From positions 20,729 to 84,728 of the forward strand of contig NZ_JARUVM010000014.1 in NCBI RefSeq assembly GCF_029763755.1: DNA of 64,000 nt. Direction: 5' to 3'. The notes under the pieces were generated by a model. The model was not told where the DNA came from and did not search any database. It was given only the letters and a program-made list of their open reading frames with translations. The stretch is from Luteimonas sp. 8-5 (GTDB taxonomy: Bacteria > Pseudomonadota > Gammaproteobacteria > Xanthomonadales > Xanthomonadaceae). This document shows, one piece after another, positions 8,863-19,820 of the stretch. A program made the position numbers and the translations under genes. Numbering within the stretch: the stretch's first letter is position 1; each line of letters begins with the position of its first letter.

Positions 8863-11442
8863 TCAGCCGAACACCATGCGCCCGCCTTCCGCATCGACGT
8901 GCACGGTGTCGCCGTTGCCGAACTCGCCGGCCAGGATCTTCTGCGCCAGCGGATTCTCGATCTGCGCCTGGATCGCGCGCTTGAGCGGGCGCGCGCCGTA
9001 GACCGGATCGAAGCCGGCGTTGCCGAGCAGCGCGTACGCCGCATCCGACAGCTCGAGCGCGATGCCGCGCTCGGCCAGCCGCTTCTCCAGCCCGCGCAGC
9101 TGGATCTTCGCGATCTCGCGGATCTGCGCCTTGTCCAGCGGGTGGAACACCACGATGTCGTCGAGGCGGTTGATGAACTCCGGGCGGAAATGCGCCTGGA
9201 CCACGCCCATCACCGCCGACTTCATCTGCAGGTAGGCCTCCGGCGAGTCGTCGCCGGCAAGTTCCTGGATCTGGTGCGAGCCCAGGTTCGAGGTCATCAC
9301 GATCACGGTGTTGCGGAAATCGACCGTGCGGCCCTGGCCGTCGGTGAGGCGTCCATCGTCGAGCACCTGGAGCAGGATGTTGAACACGTCCGGGTGCGCC
9401 TTCTCGACCTCGTCGAGCAGGATCACGCTGTACGGGCGGCGACGGACCGCTTCGGTCAGGTAACCGCCCTCCTCGTAGCCGACGTAGCCCGGCGGCGCGC
9501 CGATCAGGCGCGCGACCGAGTGCTTCTCCATGAATTCGCTCATGTCGATGCGCACCATCGCGTCGCTGCTGTCGAACAGGAATTCGGCCAGCGCCTTGGT
9601 CAGTTCGGTCTTGCCCACGCCGGTCGGGCCGAGGAACAGGAACGAGCCCGAGGGGCGGTTGGGATCCGACAGCCCGGCACGCGACCGCCGCACTGCATCG
9701 GACACGACCTTGATCGCCTCGTCCTGGCCGACGACGCGGGCGTGGAGCTGCTCTTCCATCTTCAGCAGCTTGTCGCGCTCGCCCTCGAGCATCTTCGATA
9801 CCGGGATGCCGGTCCAGCGCGCGACGACCTGGGCGATTTCCTCGGCGGTGACCCGGTCCTGCAGCAGGGTGAAGCCGCGGTTCTCGGCCTCCTGCGCGGC
9901 GGCGAGCTGCTTTTCCAGCTCCGGGATGCGCCCGTACTGGATCTCGCTCATGCGCGCATAGTCCTGGCGCCGCTGCGCGGCTTCCAGGTCGAGCCGCGCC
10001 TGTTCCAGCTGCTCCTTGACCCTGGTCGCGCCCTGCAGCGTCGCCTTCTCGGCCTTCCACACTTCCTCCAGGTCGTTGTACTCGCGCTCGAGGACGGCGA
10101 TCTCCGCCTCCAGGTCCGCCAGGCGCTTCTTCGACTCGGCGTCCTTCTCCTTTTTCAACGCCTCGCGCTGGATCTTGAGCTGGATCAGTCGGCGCTCCTT
10201 GCGATCCATCTCTTCGGGCTTGGAGTCGATCTCCATGCGGATGCGCGAGGCCGCCTCGTCCATCAGGTCGATGGCCTTGTCGGGCAACTGGCGATCGGCG
10301 ATGTAACGATTGGACAGCGTGGCCGCGGCGACGATCGCCGGGTCGGTGATCTCGACGCCGTGGTGCACGGCGTACTTTTCCTTCAGGCCGCGCAGGATCG
10401 CGATGGTGTCCTCCACCGTCGGTTCGCCCACGAACACCTTCTGGAAGCGGCGTTCCAGCGCCGCGTCCTTCTCCACGTACTTGCGGTACTCGTCGAGTGT
10501 GGTCGCGCCGATGCAATGCAGCTCGCCGCGCGCGAGGGCGGGCTTGAGCATGTTGCCGGCGTCCATGGCGCCCTCGGCCTTGCCGGCGCCGACCATGGTG
10601 TGCAGTTCGTCGATGAACAGGATGATCTGGCCTTCGTTCTTGGCCAGGTCGTTGAGCACCGCCTTCAGCCGCTCCTCGAACTCGCCCCGGAACTTGGCGC
10701 CGGCGATCAGCGCGCCCATGTCCAGCGACAGCACGCGCTTGCCCTTCAGGCCTTCGGGCACTTCGTTGTTGACGATGCGCTGGGCCAGGCCTTCCACGAT
10801 CGCGGTCTTGCCGACGCCCGGCTCGCCGATCAGTACCGGATTGTTCTTGGTCCGGCGCTGCAGCACCTGGATGGTGCGGCGGATCTCCTCGTCGCGGCCG
10901 ACCACGGGATCGAGCTTGCCGGATTCGGCGCGCTCGGTGAGGTCGATGGTGTACTTCTCCAGCGCCTGGCGCGCCTCCTCGGCGTTCTCGTCCTGCACCT
11001 TCTCGCCGCCGCGCATTGCGTCGATGGCGGCTTCGAGCTTCTGCTTGGTGGCGCCGGCGGCCTTGAGCGCGCGCCCGGCCTCGCCACCGTCGTCGACCGC
11101 GGCCAGCAGGAACAGTTCGCTGGCGATGAAGGCATCGCCCCGCTGCTGCGCGAGCTTGTCGGTGACGTTGAGCAGGCGGCCCAGGTCGTTGCCGACCGAA
11201 AGGCTGCCTTCCTGCCCCGTCACCCTGGGCAGCTTGTCCAGGGCCTCGCCGAGGCGCTCGCGCAGCAGCGGCACGTTGACGCCGGCCTGGGCCAGCAGCG
11301 GCCGGGTGCCGCCGCCCTGCTGGTCGAGCAGCGCCACCAGCAGGTGCGCCGGCTCGATCAGGTTGTGGTCGCGGCCGACGGCCAGCGACTGCGCATCGGC
11401 CAATGCCTGCTGGAACCGGGATGTGAGCTTGTCCATTCGCAT
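8863..11442 (-). CDS. clpB: ATP-dependent disaggregase ClpB
   Basis: 859 aa, full length for ClpB (E. coli 857). The N-terminal Clp repeat domain starts [23 protein letters not shown]1 carries Walker [14 protein letters not shown] near residue 206. The coiled-coil M domain spans about residues 400-525 with long charged helices, and NBD2 carries Walker [15 protein letters not shown] near residue 605. It works with DnaK/DnaJ/GrpE to solubilise aggregated proteins. A near-perfect sigma-32 promoter lies directly upstream, and its predicted +1 falls almost on the first ATG. A second in-frame ATG is at 11436. No Shine-Dalgarno precedes either. Confidence 0.98.
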   Translation of the reverse strand: MRMDKLTSRFQQALADAQSLAVGRDHNLIEPAHLLVALLDQQGGGTRPLLAQAGVNVPLLRERLGEALDKLPRVTGQEGSLSVGNDLGRLLNVTDKLAQQRGDAFIASELFLLAAVDDGGEAGRALKAAGATKQKLEAAIDAMRGGEKVQDENAEEARQALEKYTIDLTERAESGKLDPVVGRDEEIRRTIQVLQRRTKNNPVLIGEPGVGKTAIVEGLAQRIVNNEVPEGLKGKRVLSLDMGALIAGAKFRGEFEERLKAVLNDLAKNEGQIILFIDELHTMVGAGKAEGAMDAGNMLKPALARGELHCIGATTLDEYRKYVEKDAALERRFQKVFVGEPTVEDTIAILRGLKEKYAVHHGVEITDPAIVAAATLSNRYIADRQLPDKAIDLMDEAASRIRMEIDSKPEEMDRKERRLIQLKIQREALKKEKDAESKKRLADLEAEIAVLEREYNDLEEVWKAEKATLQGATRVKEQLEQARLDLEAAQRRQDYARMSEIQYGRIPELEKQLAAAQEAENRGFTLLQDRVTAEEIAQVVARWTGIPVSKMLEGERDKLLKMEEQLHARVVGQDEAIKVVSDAVRRSRAGLSDPNRPSGSFLFLGPTGVGKTELTKALAEFLFDSSDAMVRIDMSEFMEKHSVARLIGAPPGYVGYEEGGYLTEAVRRRPYSVILLDEVEKAHPDVFNILLQVLDDGRLTDGQGRTVDFRNTVIVMTSNLGSHQIQELAGDDSPEAYLQMKSAVMGVVQAHFRPEFINRLDDIVVFHPLDKAQIREIAKIQLRGLEKRLAERGIALELSDAAYALLGNAGFDPVYGARPLKRAIQAQIENPLAQKILAGEFGNGDTVHVDAEGGRMVFG

Positions 11443-11449
11443 GCGGCGG

Positions 11450-11477
11450 ATATGCGGTCCCCGGGTGTCTTTTCAAG
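11450..11477 (-). promoter_or_regulatory. heat-shock (sigma-32 type) promoter of clpB
   Basis: On the minus strand: CTTGAAA (11471-11477, identical to the sigma-32 -35 consensus), 13 bases, then CCGCATAT (11450-11457; consensus CCCCATNT, one mismatch). Expected +1 is near 11443, one base before the clpB ATG. Confidence 0.75.
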
Positions 11478-11505
11478 GTGAAACCGGCGATGACGCGCGC
11501 TTTGA

Positions 11506-11511
11506 CACAAT
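11506..11511 (+). promoter_or_regulatory. -10-like hexamer of otsB, leaderless arrangement
   Basis: CACAAT exactly 6 bases before the otsB ATG (11518). The clpB and otsB promoters share the 75-bp gap back to back. No -35 match is visible. Confidence 0.35.
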
Positions 11512-11517
11512 GGCCCG

Positions 11518-12282
11518 ATGGCACCACGCGAACCGAAACGCGCGCGACCGCCCGCGCCCGCCGACGACTGGGCCCTGTTCCTCGATGTCGATGGCTGCCT
11601 GCTCGACCTCGCGCCCCATCCCGACCAGGTCAGCGTTCCGGCACGGCTGCGGGCCACGCTGGACGGCCTGGCGCAGCGCCTGGACGGCGCGCTGGCACTG
11701 GTCAGTGGCCGTTCGCTGGCCGCGCTCGACGCCCTGTTCGACCCCCTGCGCCTGCCGGCTGCGGGCCTGCACGGTCTGGAATGGCGCGCGGGAACCGTGT
11801 CGCAGGCGGCCCCGGCATCGCCACCGGTCCTGGCCGCGATCCACGCCGAAGCCAGGGCCATCGCAGCCGAATATCCGGGCGCGGTGGTCGAGGACAAGGG
11901 GCCAGCGCTGGGCCTGCACTGGCGCGCCGCGCCGGCCGCCATGGAGGTGTTGCGCGGCTTCGCCGAGGCGGCGCTGCCGCGCCTGCCGGGATTCCGCCTG
12001 CAGCACGGCCACAGCGTGGTCGAGCTGCGCCCCGCCGGCGGCGACAAGGGCGCTGCGATCGCGGCGCTGATGCGCGAAGCGCCCTTCCGCGGCCGCGTGC
12101 CGGTGTTCGCCGGCGACGACATCACCGACGAGAGCGGCTTCGCCGTGGTCAACGCGAAGGACGGCATCAGCATCCTGGTCGGCGCGCGCGAACCCAGCGC
12201 GGCGCACTTCGGCCTTTCCGGCCCGAAGGCGGTACGGCGCTGGCTCGAAGAAGGACAGTCAGGCATGGGGAGACAAGCATGA
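11518..12282 (+). CDS. otsB: trehalose-6-phosphate phosphatase
   Basis: 254 aa HAD-superfamily phosphatase (E. coli OtsB is 266). The nucleophile motif is [11 protein letters not shown] with Asp23 and Asp25; motif II is [11 protein letters not shown]; the metal-binding loop [12 protein letters not shown] lies near residue 200. It removes phosphate from trehalose 6-phosphate to give trehalose, the second step after OtsA. It is the first gene of the cassette otsB-GH15-otsA, with its stop overlapping the GH15 start (12279-12282). Trehalose serves as osmoprotectant and desiccation protectant. Confidence 0.95.
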   Translation: MAPREPKRARPPAPADDWALFLDVDGCLLDLAPHPDQVSVPARLRATLDGLAQRLDGALALVSGRSLAALDALFDPLRLPAAGLHGLEWRAGTVSQAAPASPPVLAAIHAEARAIAAEYPGAVVEDKGPALGLHWRAAPAAMEVLRGFAEAALPRLPGFRLQHGHSVVELRPAGGDKGAAIAALMREAPFRGRVPVFAGDDITDESGFAVVNAKDGISILVGAREPSAAHFGLSGPKAVRRWLEEGQSGMGRQA

Positions 12283-14054
12283 GTAACCTCGACCTGGGCA
12301 TGGTCGGCAACGGCAGCTTCGGTGCGCTGATCGACATGCGCGGATGCGTGGTCTGGAGCTGCCTGCCCGCCTTCGACGGCGATCCGGCGTTCTGCGCCCT
12401 GCTGCAGCCGAAGATCGATGGCGGCGACTGGTCGGTGGAACTGGAGGATTTCAGCCACTCCGAACAACACTATCTTGAAAACACCGCGATCCTGCGCACG
12501 CTGCTGCACGACAGGCACGGCGGCACCGTCGAACAGATCGACTTCGCGCCGCGCTGGCGCCAGCACGGACGCTTCTACCGCCCGGTGATGCTGATGCGGC
12601 GCGTACGGCCGCTGACCGGCAGCCCGCGCGTGCGCGTGCGTTTGCGGCCGCTGGCCGACTGGGGCGCGCGCGTGCCCGAACACACCTGGGGCAGCAACCA
12701 CATGCGCTTCCTGCTGTCGGGCATGACCCTGCGCCTGACCACGAATGCGCCATTGCGCCTGCTGCGCGACGAACTGCCGTTCGTGCTCGACCGCGAGCTG
12801 TGCTTCGTCCTCGGCCCCGACGAGACCCTGACCCGGGCGGTGTCCGAATTCGTCGACGATGCCCAGCGCCAGACCTCGGACTACTGGTTCGAATGGGTGC
12901 GCTACCTGTCGCTGCCGCTGGAATGGCAGGACGCGGTGATCCGCAGCGCGATCACGCTCAAGCTGAGCCAGTACGAGGATACCGGCGGCATCGTGGCGGC
13001 GCTGACCACGTCGATCCCCGAAGCGCCGAACACCCCGCGCAACTGGGACTACCGCTACTGCTGGCTGCGCGATGCGGCGCTGGTGGTACGCGCGCTCAAC
13101 CGCCTCGGCGCGACCCGCAGCATGGAGGGCTACATCCGCTACATCTTCAACCTCGCCGCCGGCGAGCAGCCGCAGCTGCAACCGGTCTACGGCATCGATT
13201 TCCAGACCGAACTGGCCGAGGACGAAGTGCCCAGCCTGGCCGGGTACCGCGGCATGGGCCCGGTGCGGCGCGGCAACCTGGCGTGGGTGCAGAAGCAGAA
13301 CGACGTCTATGGCAGCGTGGTGCTGGCCTCGGCGCAGCTGTTCTTCGACCAGCGCCTGCGCCAGCGCGGCGACCTGGCGATGTTCGAGCGCCTGCAGCCG
13401 CTGGGCGAACAGGCGGTCGCCCTGCACGACAGGCCCGACGCCGGGCTGTGGGAATTCCGCGGCCACACCCACGTGCACACCTATTCGGCGGTGATGTGCT
13501 GGGCGGCCTGCGACCGGCTGGCGAAGATCGCCACGCGCCTGGGCCTGGACGATCGCAGCGCGCACTGGCGCAAGTGCGCCGACACCATCCGCGAGCGCGT
13601 GTTCGCCTCCTCCTGGAACGAGGAGCGGGGCTATTTCGCCGATGCCTACGGCGGCGAACGCCTCGACGCTTCGCTGCTGCTGCTGGCCGACCTGGGGTTC
13701 ATCGAAGCGCGCGATCCGCGTTTCATCGCCACCGTCGAGGCCATCGGCCGCGAACTCAAGCGCGGCGACAGCCTGTTCCGCTACATCGCGCCCGACGACT
13801 TCGGCACGCCCGAAACCAGCTTCATCATCTGCACCTTCTGGTACATCGACGCGCTGGCCGCCATCGGCCGCAAGGACGAGGCGCGGGCGATGTTCAACGA
13901 GATCCTGTCGCGCCGGAACCACCTGGGCCTGCTGTCCGAGGATCTCGCGTTCGACAGCGGCGAGCTGTGGGGCAACTTCCCGCAGACCTATTCGCACGTG
14001 GGCCTGATCATCGCCGCCATGGCCCTGAGCAGGCCGTGGCAGGACGCCGTATGA
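12279..14054 (+). CDS. glycoside hydrolase family 15 protein (trehalase/glucoamylase-like)
   Basis: 591 aa. The N-terminal beta-sandwich begins LDLGMVGNGSFGALIDMRG, then an (alpha/alpha)6 barrel with the GH15 hallmark PRNWDYRYCWLRDAAL near residue 260. The end, LLSEDLAFDSGELWGNFPQTYSHVGL, is also typical. GH15 enzymes release glucose from alpha-glucosides; a mycobacterial relative is a trehalase. Lying between otsB and otsA, it may hydrolyse trehalose or a related glucoside, balancing synthesis with breakdown. The ATG overlaps the otsB stop, with GGGGA (12267-12271) upstream. Longer in-frame extensions run through otsB and are rejected. Confidence 0.9.
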   Translation: MSNLDLGMVGNGSFGALIDMRGCVVWSCLPAFDGDPAFCALLQPKIDGGDWSVELEDFSHSEQHYLENTAILRTLLHDRHGGTVEQIDFAPRWRQHGRFYRPVMLMRRVRPLTGSPRVRVRLRPLADWGARVPEHTWGSNHMRFLLSGMTLRLTTNAPLRLLRDELPFVLDRELCFVLGPDETLTRAVSEFVDDAQRQTSDYWFEWVRYLSLPLEWQDAVIRSAITLKLSQYEDTGGIVAALTTSIPEAPNTPRNWDYRYCWLRDAALVVRALNRLGATRSMEGYIRYIFNLAAGEQPQLQPVYGIDFQTELAEDEVPSLAGYRGMGPVRRGNLAWVQKQNDVYGSVVLASAQLFFDQRLRQRGDLAMFERLQPLGEQAVALHDRPDAGLWEFRGHTHVHTYSAVMCWAACDRLAKIATRLGLDDRSAHWRKCADTIRERVFASSWNEERGYFADAYGGERLDASLLLLADLGFIEARDPRFIATVEAIGRELKRGDSLFRYIAPDDFGTPETSFIICTFWYIDALAAIGRKDEARAMFNEILSRRNHLGLLSEDLAFDSGELWGNFPQTYSHVGLIIAAMALSRPWQDAV

Positions 14055-14064
14055 GGGACGCCGC

Positions 14065-15416
<1,352 letters not shown>

Positions 15417-15444
<28 letters not shown>

Positions 15445-16109
15445 AGCCAGGCCAGCGTCGCCATCCTCTCCGTTGCCCTGTCGCGCCGGTACGAATGGAA
15501 CCTCGACGGATCGGAAATCGTGCACAGACCGCCGCCGTGGATCGCTTCGGCTCGCATGCCGGCAGCAAGCATGCGACGTCGCGCCAGCGCGTACAGGTCC
15601 ACGCGCCAATGGCCGGGTTTCGTCGGCTCGAACGCCGCGGCGGCGCCGGCATCGCGGGCGACGAAGGCATCGCGCACTTCGGCGCCGATCTCGTAGGCGC
15701 CGGGACCCGCGGCCGGCCCCATCCAGGCCACGATGTCCTCCGGCGTCGTGCGCATTGCCGCGATGGTGGCTTCCAGCACGCCGGCGCTCAGGCCGCGCCA
15801 TCCGGCATGGGCAGCGGCGACTTCGCTGCCGTCGCGCGCGGCGAACACCACCGGCAGGCAATCGGCGGTCCGGATCGCGAGCACTTTCCCCGGCGTGCGC
15901 GTGATGGACGCGTCCGCCTCGGGTCGCTCATCCGTGCCCGGCTCCACCACCACCGCGGTGCCATGCACCTGTTGCAGCCATGCGGGCGCCGATGGCAGTT
16001 CGAGTGTCCCGACGTCGCCTTCGCCTTCGCGCAACGTGACCAGCGCATGCACGCCCGGCGGCGCCAGCCAGTCGGCATGCAGCACGCGGGCGCGCAGCCG
16101 TTCGCTCAT
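15417..16109 (-). CDS. pgeF: peptidoglycan editing factor PgeF (YfiH/LACC1 family)
   Basis: 230 aa (E. coli YfiH is 243). The conserved metal/catalytic His-Cys-His set is visible: QVHGTAVV near residue 48, [10 protein letters not shown] near residue 101, and [12 protein letters not shown] near residue 118, followed by [14 protein letters not shown]. PgeF removes wrongly incorporated L-Ser from peptidoglycan precursors; other members act on nucleosides. The ATG overlaps the rluD stop (16106-16109). In E. coli rluD and pgeF are likewise adjacent and followed by clpB; here the trehalose cassette separates pgeF from clpB. Confidence 0.93.
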
Positions 16110-17098
16110 CGCCGTCCGCCCGCCTCACGGGCCGACGTGTCCTCGCGCAGCGCGCGCAGCAAATCCTGCATGTCGGCCGGTACCGGCGCCACCACCCGCA
16201 CCGGTTCGCCGCTGGCCGGATGCGCGAACTCCAGGGTTTCAGCGTGCAGCGCCTGGCGCTTGAATCCGCGCAGCGCGGCGACGAGTTCGTCCGAGGCCCC
16301 GCGCGGCAGGCGCAGCGGGCCGCCGTACAGCGGGTCGCCGACGATCGGGTGCCGAAGGTGCGCCATGTGCACGCGGATCTGGTGGGTGCGCCCGGTCTCC
16401 AGCCGGCATTCGAGCAGGGTATGCGCGTGGAAGCGCTCGCGCAGGCGGTAGTGGGTTACCGCATCCTTGCCGTCCTCGCGCACGGCCATGCGGATGCGGT
16501 CGCGCGGATGGCGGTCGATCGCCGCGTCGGCGGTGCCGCCGGACACCAGAGCGCCGACCACCACCGCCAGGTACTGCCTGTGCACTTCGCGCGCCGACAG
16601 CTGCGCGACCAGCGCGGTGTGCGCCTGCAGCGTGCGCGCGACCACCATCACACCGGAGGTGTCCTTGTCCAGGCGGTGGACGATGCCGGCCCGCGGCAAC
16701 GCCGCCAGGCGCGGATCGCGATGGAGCAAGCCGTTGACCAGCGTGCCGGTCGGATTGCCCGCACCGGGATGGACCACCAGGCCGGCCGGCTTGTCCAGCA
16801 CGAACACCTCGCTGTCTTCGTACAGCACGTCGAGCGGAATGTCCTCGGGCTCGGCCCGGGTCTGCTCCTCGGCTTCGGCCACCAGGGATACCGCCTCGCC
16901 GCCCCGGACCAGGTCGCGCGGACGGGCCGGCGCGCCGTCGAGCAGGGCGTCGCCGGACTTGATCCAGGCCGCCAGCCGCGAGCGCGAGTATTCAGGGAAC
17001 AGCTCGGCCAGCACCGCGTCGAAGCGGCGCCCGGCCGCAGCCTCGGGGACACGGGCCTCGCGCGGGGCGGACGGCTCGTCATTGCGAACTTCGGGCAT
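16106..17098 (-). CDS. rluD: 23S rRNA pseudouridine synthase RluD
   Basis: 330 aa. An S4 RNA-binding domain (about residues 20-80: [23 protein letters not shown]) precedes the RluA-type catalytic domain with the signature [15 protein letters not shown] near residue 143, holding the catalytic Asp, and [24 protein letters not shown]. It makes pseudouridines in helix 69 of 23S rRNA. Start [10 protein letters not shown] is preferred because AAGGA lies 9 bases before it; an ATG six codons upstream (17116) is the alternative. It diverges from bamD as in E. coli. Confidence 0.95.
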   Translation of the reverse strand: MPEVRNDEPSAPREARVPEAAAGRRFDAVLAELFPEYSRSRLAAWIKSGDALLDGAPARPRDLVRGGEAVSLVAEAEEQTRAEPEDIPLDVLYEDSEVFVLDKPAGLVVHPGAGNPTGTLVNGLLHRDPRLAALPRAGIVHRLDKDTSGVMVVARTLQAHTALVAQLSAREVHRQYLAVVVGALVSGGTADAAIDRHPRDRIRMAVREDGKDAVTHYRLRERFHAHTLLECRLETGRTHQIRVHMAHLRHPIVGDPLYGGPLRLPRGASDELVAALRGFKRQALHAETLEFAHPASGEPVRVVAPVPADMQDLLRALREDTSAREAGGRR

Positions 17099-17141
17099 TC
17101 CTCGTGGTCCTTGCATGGCGGCACCGCGATAGCGCCGCTGC

Positions 17142-17148
17142 TATTATC
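17142..17148. promoter_or_regulatory. overlapping -10 elements for bamD (+) and rluD (-)
   Basis: The same seven bases read TATTAT forwards (17142-17147) and GATAAT on the minus strand (17143-17148). Predicted leaders are about 30 bases for bamD and 35-40 for rluD. No strong -35 was seen on either side. Confidence 0.4.
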
Positions 17149-17184
17149 CGACCTTCGTGCCCCCGGCGCCTCGATCCCACCCAG

Positions 17185-18036
17185 ATGACCCCACGCTCCT
17201 CCCGTCCCCTCCTCGTCCTGCTGGTCCTGGCAGTGCTCGCCACCTCGGGCTGCGCCCGGTTCAAGGGCATGTTCAAGGACACGGACGCCAACGAGGGCGT
17301 GCCGGTGGCGCAGCTCTACGAGAAGGGCCACGAGGAAATGGTCGAAGGCAGCTGGACGCAGGCGATCACGGTGTACAAGCGGCTCGTCGCGCAGTACCCG
17401 TACGGCCCCTACACCGAGCAGGCGCTGATCGAAACCGCCTACGCCCAGTTCAAGTCGGGCCGCAACGAGGAAGCGATCTCCAGCATCGACCGTTTCATCC
17501 GCACCTACCCGACCCACCGCAACATCGCCTACCTCTATTACCTGCGCGGGCTGGTCAACAGCAACCGCGACGCGGTGCTCCTGCAGCGGGTGTGGAAGCT
17601 CGACGCCAGCCGCCGCGACCTGTCCACGCCGATGCAGGCGTACAACGATTTCAAGATCGTGACCGAGCGCTATCCCAACAGCCGCTACGCCGCCGACGCG
17701 GGCCAGCGGATGATCGAGCTGCGCAACATGTTCGCGCGCCATGAACTCGATGTCGCGCTGTACTACATGCGCCGCGGCGCCTGGGTGGCGGCGGCATCCC
17801 GCGCCGCCTACATGCTGGAAACCTATCCGCAGTCCATCCACCAGGACGACGCGGTCGCGATCCTCGCCGAGTCCTACACCCAGCTGGGCAACACCCAGCT
17901 GGCTGCCGATGCCCGCCGGGTGCTCGAGGCCAACGACCCGCAGCACCCGTGGCTGAGCGGCAACTGGCCCGACTTCCCCTGGAAGCTGCGCCGCGTCAAT
18001 CCGTTCGCGGGCGAGAAGTCGCTGCTCACCCACTAA
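17185..18036 (+). CDS. bamD: outer membrane assembly lipoprotein BamD
   Basis: 283 aa. Signal peptide with lipobox ATSGC (Cys23), then about five TPR-like repeats: YEKGHEEMVEGSWTQAITVYK, EQALIETAYAQFKSGRNEEAI, and MRRGAWVAAASRAAYMLETYP. This matches BamD (ComL/YfiO), the essential lipoprotein of the BAM complex that folds beta-barrel proteins into the outer membrane. Start at 17185 gives the expected signal peptide; the longer frame upstream has none. The stop codon (18034-18036) already lies in the A-tract of the palindromic element that separates it from nadE. Confidence 0.96.
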   Translation: MTPRSSRPLLVLLVLAVLATSGCARFKGMFKDTDANEGVPVAQLYEKGHEEMVEGSWTQAITVYKRLVAQYPYGPYTEQALIETAYAQFKSGRNEEAISSIDRFIRTYPTHRNIAYLYYLRGLVNSNRDAVLLQRVWKLDASRRDLSTPMQAYNDFKIVTERYPNSRYAADAGQRMIELRNMFARHELDVALYYMRRGAWVAAASRAAYMLETYPQSIHQDDAVAILAESYTQLGNTQLAADARRVLEANDPQHPWLSGNWPDFPWKLRRVNPFAGEKSLLTH

Positions 18037-18127
18037 AAAAAGGGGACGGAGGTAATTAAGTCGTCGCGTGGGCCCATCGCTGGCGTGGACATTGCTGACG
18101 ACTTAATTACCTCCGCCCCCTTTTTTA
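18035..18127. repeat. dispersed palindromic element, copy 1 (between bamD and nadE)
   Basis: Inverted repeat with arms at about 18036-18064 and 18098-18126. The left arm contains GGGGACGGAGGTAATTAAG followed by TCGT and is flanked by an A-tract; the right arm is its complement with one mismatch (a C in place of T at 18117) and ends in a T-tract. The 33-bp centre is not symmetrical. The bamD stop (TAA) and the nadE stop (TAA on the minus strand) both lie in the outer A/T tracts. A GC-rich arm followed by a run of T on each strand suits a bidirectional terminator. Copy 2 is at 41498-41555. Confidence 0.85.
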
Positions 18128-19783
18128 CTTGTACCCGTTGGTGATCGGGTAGCGGCGCTCGCGTCCGAACGCCCGCCGCGAGACCTTGGGCCCGGGCGCC
18201 GCCTGGTGGCGCTTCCATTCGCTGGTCCGCACCAGGCGCAGGACGCGCTCCACCGTCGCCGCGTCGAATCCGGCGGCGACGATCTCCTCGCCCGATTGTT
18301 CCTGGTCGACGTGGCGCAGCAGGATCGCGTCGAGCACGTCGTAGGGCGGCAGCGAGTCCTGGTCCAGCTGGTTCGCGCGCAGCTCCGCCGACGGCGGCCG
18401 CGCGATCACCGCCGACGGGATCACCTCGCCGCCCCCGGCAGCGCTGCCACCAACCGTATTGCGCCAGCGCGCGACCGCGAACACCTCCGTCTTGTACAGG
18501 TCCTTGAGCGGCGCGTAGCCGCCGCACATGTCGCCGTAGATGGTGGCGTAGCCGACCGCGTACTCGCTCTTGTTGCCGGTGGTGAGCAGCAGCCCGCCGA
18601 ACTTGTTCGACATGGCCATCAGCAGCGCGCCACGCGTGCGCGACTGCAGGTTCTCCTCGGTGGTGTCGACCGCCTGGCCTTCGAACACGTCGGCCAGGGC
18701 ATCCAGGTAGCCCTGGAACGGCTCCTCGATCGGCAACGTCAGCAGGCGCACGCCCAGCGATCGGCACTGCACGTCGGCCAGGTCGTTGGACAGGCCGGCG
18801 GTGTAGCGCGACGGCATGCGCACCGCGGTGACGTTCTCCGCGCCCAGCGCATCGACCGCGATCGCCAGCACCACGGCCGAGTCGATGCCGCCCGACAGAC
18901 CGAGCCAGGCCTTCGTGAAGCCGTTCTTGCGGCAGTAGTCGCGGGTGCCGCGCACGATCGCGCGCCACGCCAGCGCATCGCGGCTCTCGTCGCCGTCGAC
19001 CAGCCACTGCACCGGGCTGAACCGCCGCGTCGAAGCGTCGAAATCGGCGACCAGCCACTCGTCGGTGAACGCGGCCGCGGCCGGATGCACGATGCCATCG
19101 CCGTCGGCCAGCACCGAGGCACCATCGAACACCAGCGCATCCTGTCCGCCGACCAGGTTCAGGTAGGCCAGGGCCACGCCGCCGCCGACCTGGTTCTCGG
19201 AACTGCGCTGCGCCAGCAGCGCGTCGCGGCGCGCGTGCTTGTCGTGCTCGAACGGCGAGGCGTTGGGCACCAGCACCAGTTGCGCGCCGGCGGCGCAGGT
19301 ATCGGCCAGCGGTTCGGGGAACCACAGGTCCTCGCAGATCACCACGCCCACGCGCACGCCGCCGACCTCGAACACGCAGGGCTCGACATCGGGATCCACG
19401 TCGAAATAGCGGCGCTCGTCGAAGACCGCGTAATTGGGAAGTTCGCGCTTGCGGCAGGTGCGTTCGATGCGGCCGCCGCGGACCACGCTGGCCGCGTTGT
19501 AGACGATCGACCCGGCCGCCTGTGGCCAGCCCACCACCGCGACGACGCCGTCGCCGATGGCGGCCGCGATGCGGTTCATCGCCGCCTCGCAATCGGACAG
19601 GAACGACGGCCGCAGCAACAGGTCCTCGGGCGGATAGCCGCACAGGGCCAGCTCCGGGAACAGGACCACGCCAGCGCCGAACTCGTCGCGCGCCTCGCGG
19701 GTCATGGCGATGATGCGGTCGGCGTTGCCGGCGACGTCGCCGACCGGGAAATCGAACTGGGCCAGGGCGATGCGGAGGGTCAT
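18125..19783 (-). CDS. nadE: glutamine-dependent NAD+ synthetase
   Basis: 552 aa two-domain form. An N-terminal nitrilase-type glutaminase (about 1-250) shows the catalytic regions LFPELALCGYPPEDLLLR (Glu) and VGVVICEDLWFPEPL (Cys). The C-terminal synthetase has the ATP-pyrophosphatase P-loop LGLSGGIDSAVVLAIA near residue 290 and LTTGNKSEYAVGYATIYGD. It converts deamido-NAD+ to NAD+ using glutamine. A TAGACT hexamer is exactly 6 bases before its ATG (19790-19795). It diverges from aroK across 37 bp and its end lies inside the palindromic element. Confidence 0.96.
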   Translation of the reverse strand: MTLRIALAQFDFPVGDVAGNADRIIAMTREARDEFGAGVVLFPELALCGYPPEDLLLRPSFLSDCEAAMNRIAAAIGDGVVAVVGWPQAAGSIVYNAASVVRGGRIERTCRKRELPNYAVFDERRYFDVDPDVEPCVFEVGGVRVGVVICEDLWFPEPLADTCAAGAQLVLVPNASPFEHDKHARRDALLAQRSSENQVGGGVALAYLNLVGGQDALVFDGASVLADGDGIVHPAAAAFTDEWLVADFDASTRRFSPVQWLVDGDESRDALAWRAIVRGTRDYCRKNGFTKAWLGLSGGIDSAVVLAIAVDALGAENVTAVRMPSRYTAGLSNDLADVQCRSLGVRLLTLPIEEPFQGYLDALADVFEGQAVDTTEENLQSRTRGALLMAMSNKFGGLLLTTGNKSEYAVGYATIYGDMCGGYAPLKDLYKTEVFAVARWRNTVGGSAAGGGEVIPSAVIARPPSAELRANQLDQDSLPPYDVLDAILLRHVDQEQSGEEIVAAGFDAATVERVLRLVRTSEWKRHQAAPGPKVSRRAFGRERRYPITNGYK

Positions 19784-19789
19784 GGGGGA

Positions 19790-19795
19790 AGTCTA
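19790..19795 (-). promoter_or_regulatory. -10-like hexamer of nadE, leaderless arrangement
   Basis: TAGACT on the minus strand followed by six bases and the nadE ATG. Predicted +1 is the start codon itself. Confidence 0.4.
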
Positions 19796-19808
19796 CCCGG
19801 CCAGCAGC

Positions 19809-19814
19809 TACCAT
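19809..19814 (+). promoter_or_regulatory. -10-like hexamer of aroK, leaderless arrangement
   Basis: TACCAT followed by six bases and the aroK ATG (19821). It lies back to back with the nadE element, only 13 bases away. Confidence 0.4.
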
Positions 19815-19820
19815 CGCGCC

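Noticed and set aside
11502..11507. TTGACA close to otsB as a -35 element
   Set aside because: Only about ten bases before the ATG, leaving no room for a -10 at correct spacing.
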